Shown: positions 61,767 to 64,000 of the stretch, piece by piece
How the letters are laid out: each line of letters starts with the position of its first letter
How positions within the stretch are numbered: the stretch's first letter is position 1
NCBI GenBank assembly: GCA_037954665.1
Contig: JBBMOL010000039.1
Coordinates: forward strand, 2,604,001 to 2,668,000
DNA length: 64,000 nucleotides
Source: Laguncularia racemosa
Lineage: Eukaryota; Streptophyta; Magnoliopsida; Myrtales; Combretaceae
Direction: 5' to 3'
Notes under the pieces: generated by a model
What the model saw: the letters and a program-made list of their open reading frames with translations, nothing else
Told to the model about the DNA's origin: nothing
The model's database searches: none
Program-made: the position numbers and the translations under genes

Positions 61767-63055
61767 TCTTCCAGCCAAAGTTGTCAAAATCGCGATTTTA
61801 CGTTGAATCGGAACGTAGAAACGTAAGGTTTCTACAACCTATGTAAAATAACTTCCAAATATTATAAATTTACTTACAATAGTCATTAAAAAATATAATG
61901 AATAATAGAAATAAGAAAATTGAGTATTTATTTTAGCCATAAATTGCAAATTTGCAATAAAAGTCATAATATAGATAATCGAGCATAAGTTATATAATAT
62001 AGATATTTTATTTCTAAAATGATAAATCATGTATAAAACAAGTTTCACCTAATTATATATACAAAAGCTAAAAGATAATAGATAAAATTTTAAAATCAAT
62101 TGTGACTTTAAGAAATTACTAATAAATCAAAATTGATAATGAAGATATACCATTAGAAATGAGTAATATTAAAAAATGACAAATAACTACTAACCAAAAG
62201 TATATAATAAAGAAGATACTATAACAAGAAAAACCTTCAAAATTAGATATTACTAGGTAAATTTTTGCACTATTCGTGATTATTAATTCAAAATATATTT
62301 ACTTAATAATATCTCACATTTACTTAACTATGAGAATGATATATTGAAAAGATAGAAATATAAATACATTTATACCTTTCCTATAAAATTAAAAATATGA
62401 AAAATTCTTATAAAGTTAAAGTTATCTACCCTTTATTTTATTTACTATTACAAAAATATTAGTTAAAATAAGGAAAGTTGTAGCAATCAAATATGAGTGC
62501 TTTAATACGAACATGATCACAAATAGGAACAAGAAGATTAACAATCGACGAACACAAACACAAAGACTTTAATGTAATGTAACACACTAACAAGAGAGGA
62601 GTGATGACCGACGAACATGTTGGGGTATGACTGATACTCTCCTACGATAGGAAAGCACGTGGGTCCCGCTCTATGCTGAGCGGGCGAGGGTCTGGGGAAG
62701 CCGCCCTAGCGGGGGTTTCAAGGGGGCAGCGCCCCCTGGACGCCATAGGGTTTTTAATAAATAATCCCATAGTTGTTTATTAAAAGTTTGGGCTTGAGCT
62801 ATGGATAACTATTATTACATATTTGTTTATTCGAATTCGGATGATTGAAATTTTACTTAGTTTTGCAATATTGTGGAATTGGTGGAAACGTAGTAAAATA
62901 GCGATTTTGACGATTTTACTGTTCAAGATCGCGATTTTACTACGTTTCCACCGCAAAACGTTTTTACATGCGAGTTGACTCGGAATGTGCTCACCAACTC
63001 GTAAAATCGTAGAAACGTGCGACTTAACTCGCGATTTTGACAACTATGCCTCCAG
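61767..63055. mobile_element. hAT-like element inserted in the Harbinger Myb exon
   Basis: The element proper is 61775-63047 (1,273 bp). Ends share AGTTGTCAAAATCGCGA as an inverted repeat (left from 61779; right read on the other strand). Flanks TCTTCCAG (61767-61774) and GCCTCCAG (63048-63055) agree in 6 of 8 bases, and the interrupted Myb reading frame lines up across this exact 8-bp unit. The right side has many subterminal ATCGCGATTTTAC / GTAGAAACGT repeats and an internal hairpin at about 62880-62952 (GGTGGAAACGTAGTAAAAT and its complement). No transposase is visible. A GC-rich hairpin cluster lies at 62661-62740. Confidence 0.78.
62661..62740. other. GC-rich hairpin cluster inside the hAT-like element
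   Basis: An 80-bp GC-rich island in AT-rich surroundings. CCCGCTC (62665-62671) pairs perfectly with GAGCGGG (62678-62684) across a 6-base loop, and AGGGGGC (62721-62727) with GCCCCCT (62731-62737) across AGC. Between them are further G-runs (GGGTCTGGGG, GCGGGGG). It has no coding sense. It could be part of a captured LTR or simply strong secondary structure in the element. Confidence 0.75.
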
Positions 63056-63339
63056 TACTATTAATAACGTTTCTTCCTCAACTTGGCTCCAAGAATGCCT
63101 AGTTTTTTTTATCCCTACTGGCCATGACTGTAAACCAATCCATATTGTAAGTCAAAAAGCAAACAAATAAAATGTAAGTTATGCATACAAACAGTGGATA
63201 AAATATTTTAATTTACATCACAACATAAAATTGAAAATTCAACAACCAAATGATTTCAATAATATATAACTAACGAAAAATCAATGGTGACACTGATCCA
63301 AGATACATAATCAAAGAAAGTACAACAATTAATGACATT

Positions 63340-64000
63340 CTAGTTCCTATGACGTACCCTCCATTCATCGTACATCTCTTGTGCTAAGGTATTCCTCATC
63401 TCGGTCCATGCCTTAGTAGGTTCTATTGTTTCAATTACATCAATTCCATTTTCTCCAATTGGAACTTCATCACCTTCTATTATAGCGTGCTCCAACAGGT
63501 CTAGTGGCATGTACATTCGAATGAAGTTGTGTAGTAGACAACAAGCTAGAATCATTCGACATTGTATTTTGATGGGATAAAATGATGGACTTCTTAGAAT
63601 ACCCCATCGTTTCTTCAAAATTCCAAAACATCTCTCTACAACATTCCTTGCCCTTGCATGTCTATAGTTAAAATATTCTTCACGATTTTGAGGCCGATGT
63701 TGACTTGTAGCCCACTCTTGAATGTGATAACGCCTCTCTCTAAAAGGAGAAAGGAATCCTGGTGCATTGGAATATCCACCATCCACTGGATAATATGAAC
63801 CTAAAACGAAATGTAACCACATAAATTTACATGAAAAGTTTCAATTGAATAGATAAAATGAAGACATTTTTTTTTTAAAGTGCTTACCAGGTGCAATTCT
63901 CAATCCATTAGATCGAATGACTGCATCACGTAATACTCTAGAATCTGATGCAAACCCTTCCTAGCCTGCTAATATGTAGATAAATTTCATGTCACGATCA
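63340..64000 (-). pseudogene. PIF/Harbinger DDE transposase, C-terminal exons
   Basis: Two exons on the - strand: from beyond 64000 to 63888, and 63800-63340, joined at a GTAAGC donor and TTTTAG acceptor to read LRIAPGSYYPVDGGYSN. VDGGYSN holds the second catalytic Asp, and NVVERCFGILKKRWGILRSP the catalytic Glu, of the DDE_Tnp_4 (PF13359) family, followed by the usual LACCLLHNFIR. The first Asp should lie beyond the window edge. The upstream exon has TAG at 63961-63963 where the family has Trp (LAGWEG), so this copy is probably dead. Transposase cuts and rejoins the element ends. Confidence 0.9.

Larger units (their letters stand above)
60942..63130 (-). pseudogene. Harbinger Myb/SANT-like accessory gene, interrupted
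   Basis: Exon parts on the - strand: RHSWSQVEEETLLIVLE just right of the hAT insertion (about 63056-63130), continuing left of it as LEELVVEGYKGENGTFKNG (61690-61774), then KSHIPEINLNVKQIVNKIK and GFDWDDVKKCVIVDSDAVLA to 61487. This is the Myb/SANT-like DNA-binding fold (Myb_DNA-bind_3) of PIF/Harbinger ORF1. After an intron-like gap with a TTTGTAG acceptor, a second exon reaches 60942 and includes NGKRAETPADV and ETQ-free acidic and Ser-rich sequence, ending KKFFGSSKENNA. A run of eight A near 63105, a shift near 61340 and the 1.27-kb insertion break the frame. The family partner helps the transposase enter the nucleus and bind ends. Confidence 0.78.
60079..64000 (-). mobile_element. PIF/Harbinger DNA transposon, right part outside the window
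   Basis: The left terminus GGTAGCGTTTGGTTATTGG begins at 60082, preceded by TAA (60079-60081), the usual PIF/Harbinger 3-bp target. Reading on the - strand it carries a DDE transposase (63340 to beyond 64000) and a Myb/SANT-like gene (about 60942-63130), the standard two-gene content of this superfamily, here on the same strand. A subterminal tandem repeat of about 85 bp lies at 60196-60371. The Myb exon is interrupted by a hAT-like element (61775-63047). Both genes carry defects, so this copy is unlikely to move by itself. Confidence 0.85.

Noticed and set aside
1..64000. tRNA, rRNA, CRISPR arrays, operons and riboswitches
   Set aside because: Looked for by their sequence signatures and not found; the plant nuclear setting makes the bacterial feature types unlikely.

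Overview
The window is plant nuclear DNA, most likely from a eudicot. It is AT-rich and full of transposable elements, with long introns using GT-AG borders, and its single conventional gene has a protein that reads closely along the land-plant version of NSUN6. I see no bacterial-type operons, rRNA, tRNA or CRISPR arrays.

Bases 1 to about 34,100 hold no gene I can support. They are AT-rich intergenic DNA with transposon remains. The best-defined are a MULE-type MITE with a 9-bp target duplication (8106-8622), a Ty3/gypsy element with two LTRs and a 5-bp target duplication that keeps gag and protease but has lost reverse transcriptase and integrase (13683-17710), a large Harbinger-like inverted-repeat element (21818-25149) with a 1.1-kb foldback element nested in it (22779-23915), a second MULE-type MITE (26147-26497), an AT/TA-rich block of about 1.4 kb (29496-30924), and an RNase H-like retroelement fragment (31517-31870).

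Bases 34,492-59,438 are one gene on the + strand. It encodes an NSUN6-type RNA 5-methylcytosine methyltransferase in 13 exons (about 575 residues), with a PUA-type insert in the N-terminal half, the AdoMet-binding motif DMCAAPGGKT and the two family cysteines (DAPCS and STCT). Its introns hold MITEs, a truncated LINE (intron 4, antisense) and, in the 8-kb intron 7, a three-layer nest: a short LTR retroelement whose one LTR is split by a full-length antisense LINE (17-bp target duplication) and whose other LTR is split by a hAT element (8-bp target duplication).

Bases 60,082-64,000 are the 3' part of a PIF/Harbinger DNA transposon on the - strand that runs off the right edge. It carries a DDE transposase exon pair and a Myb/SANT-like accessory gene. 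The Myb exon is broken by a 1.27-kb hAT-like element that itself contains a GC-rich hairpin cluster. Both Harbinger genes carry frame breaks or stops.

Nothing here looks like a new multi-gene system. The parts most worth a second look are the in-frame tandem splice donors of exon 8, the plant-type insert in the methyltransferase domain, the layered insertions in intron 7, and the MITE whose ends resemble those of the nearby Harbinger element.
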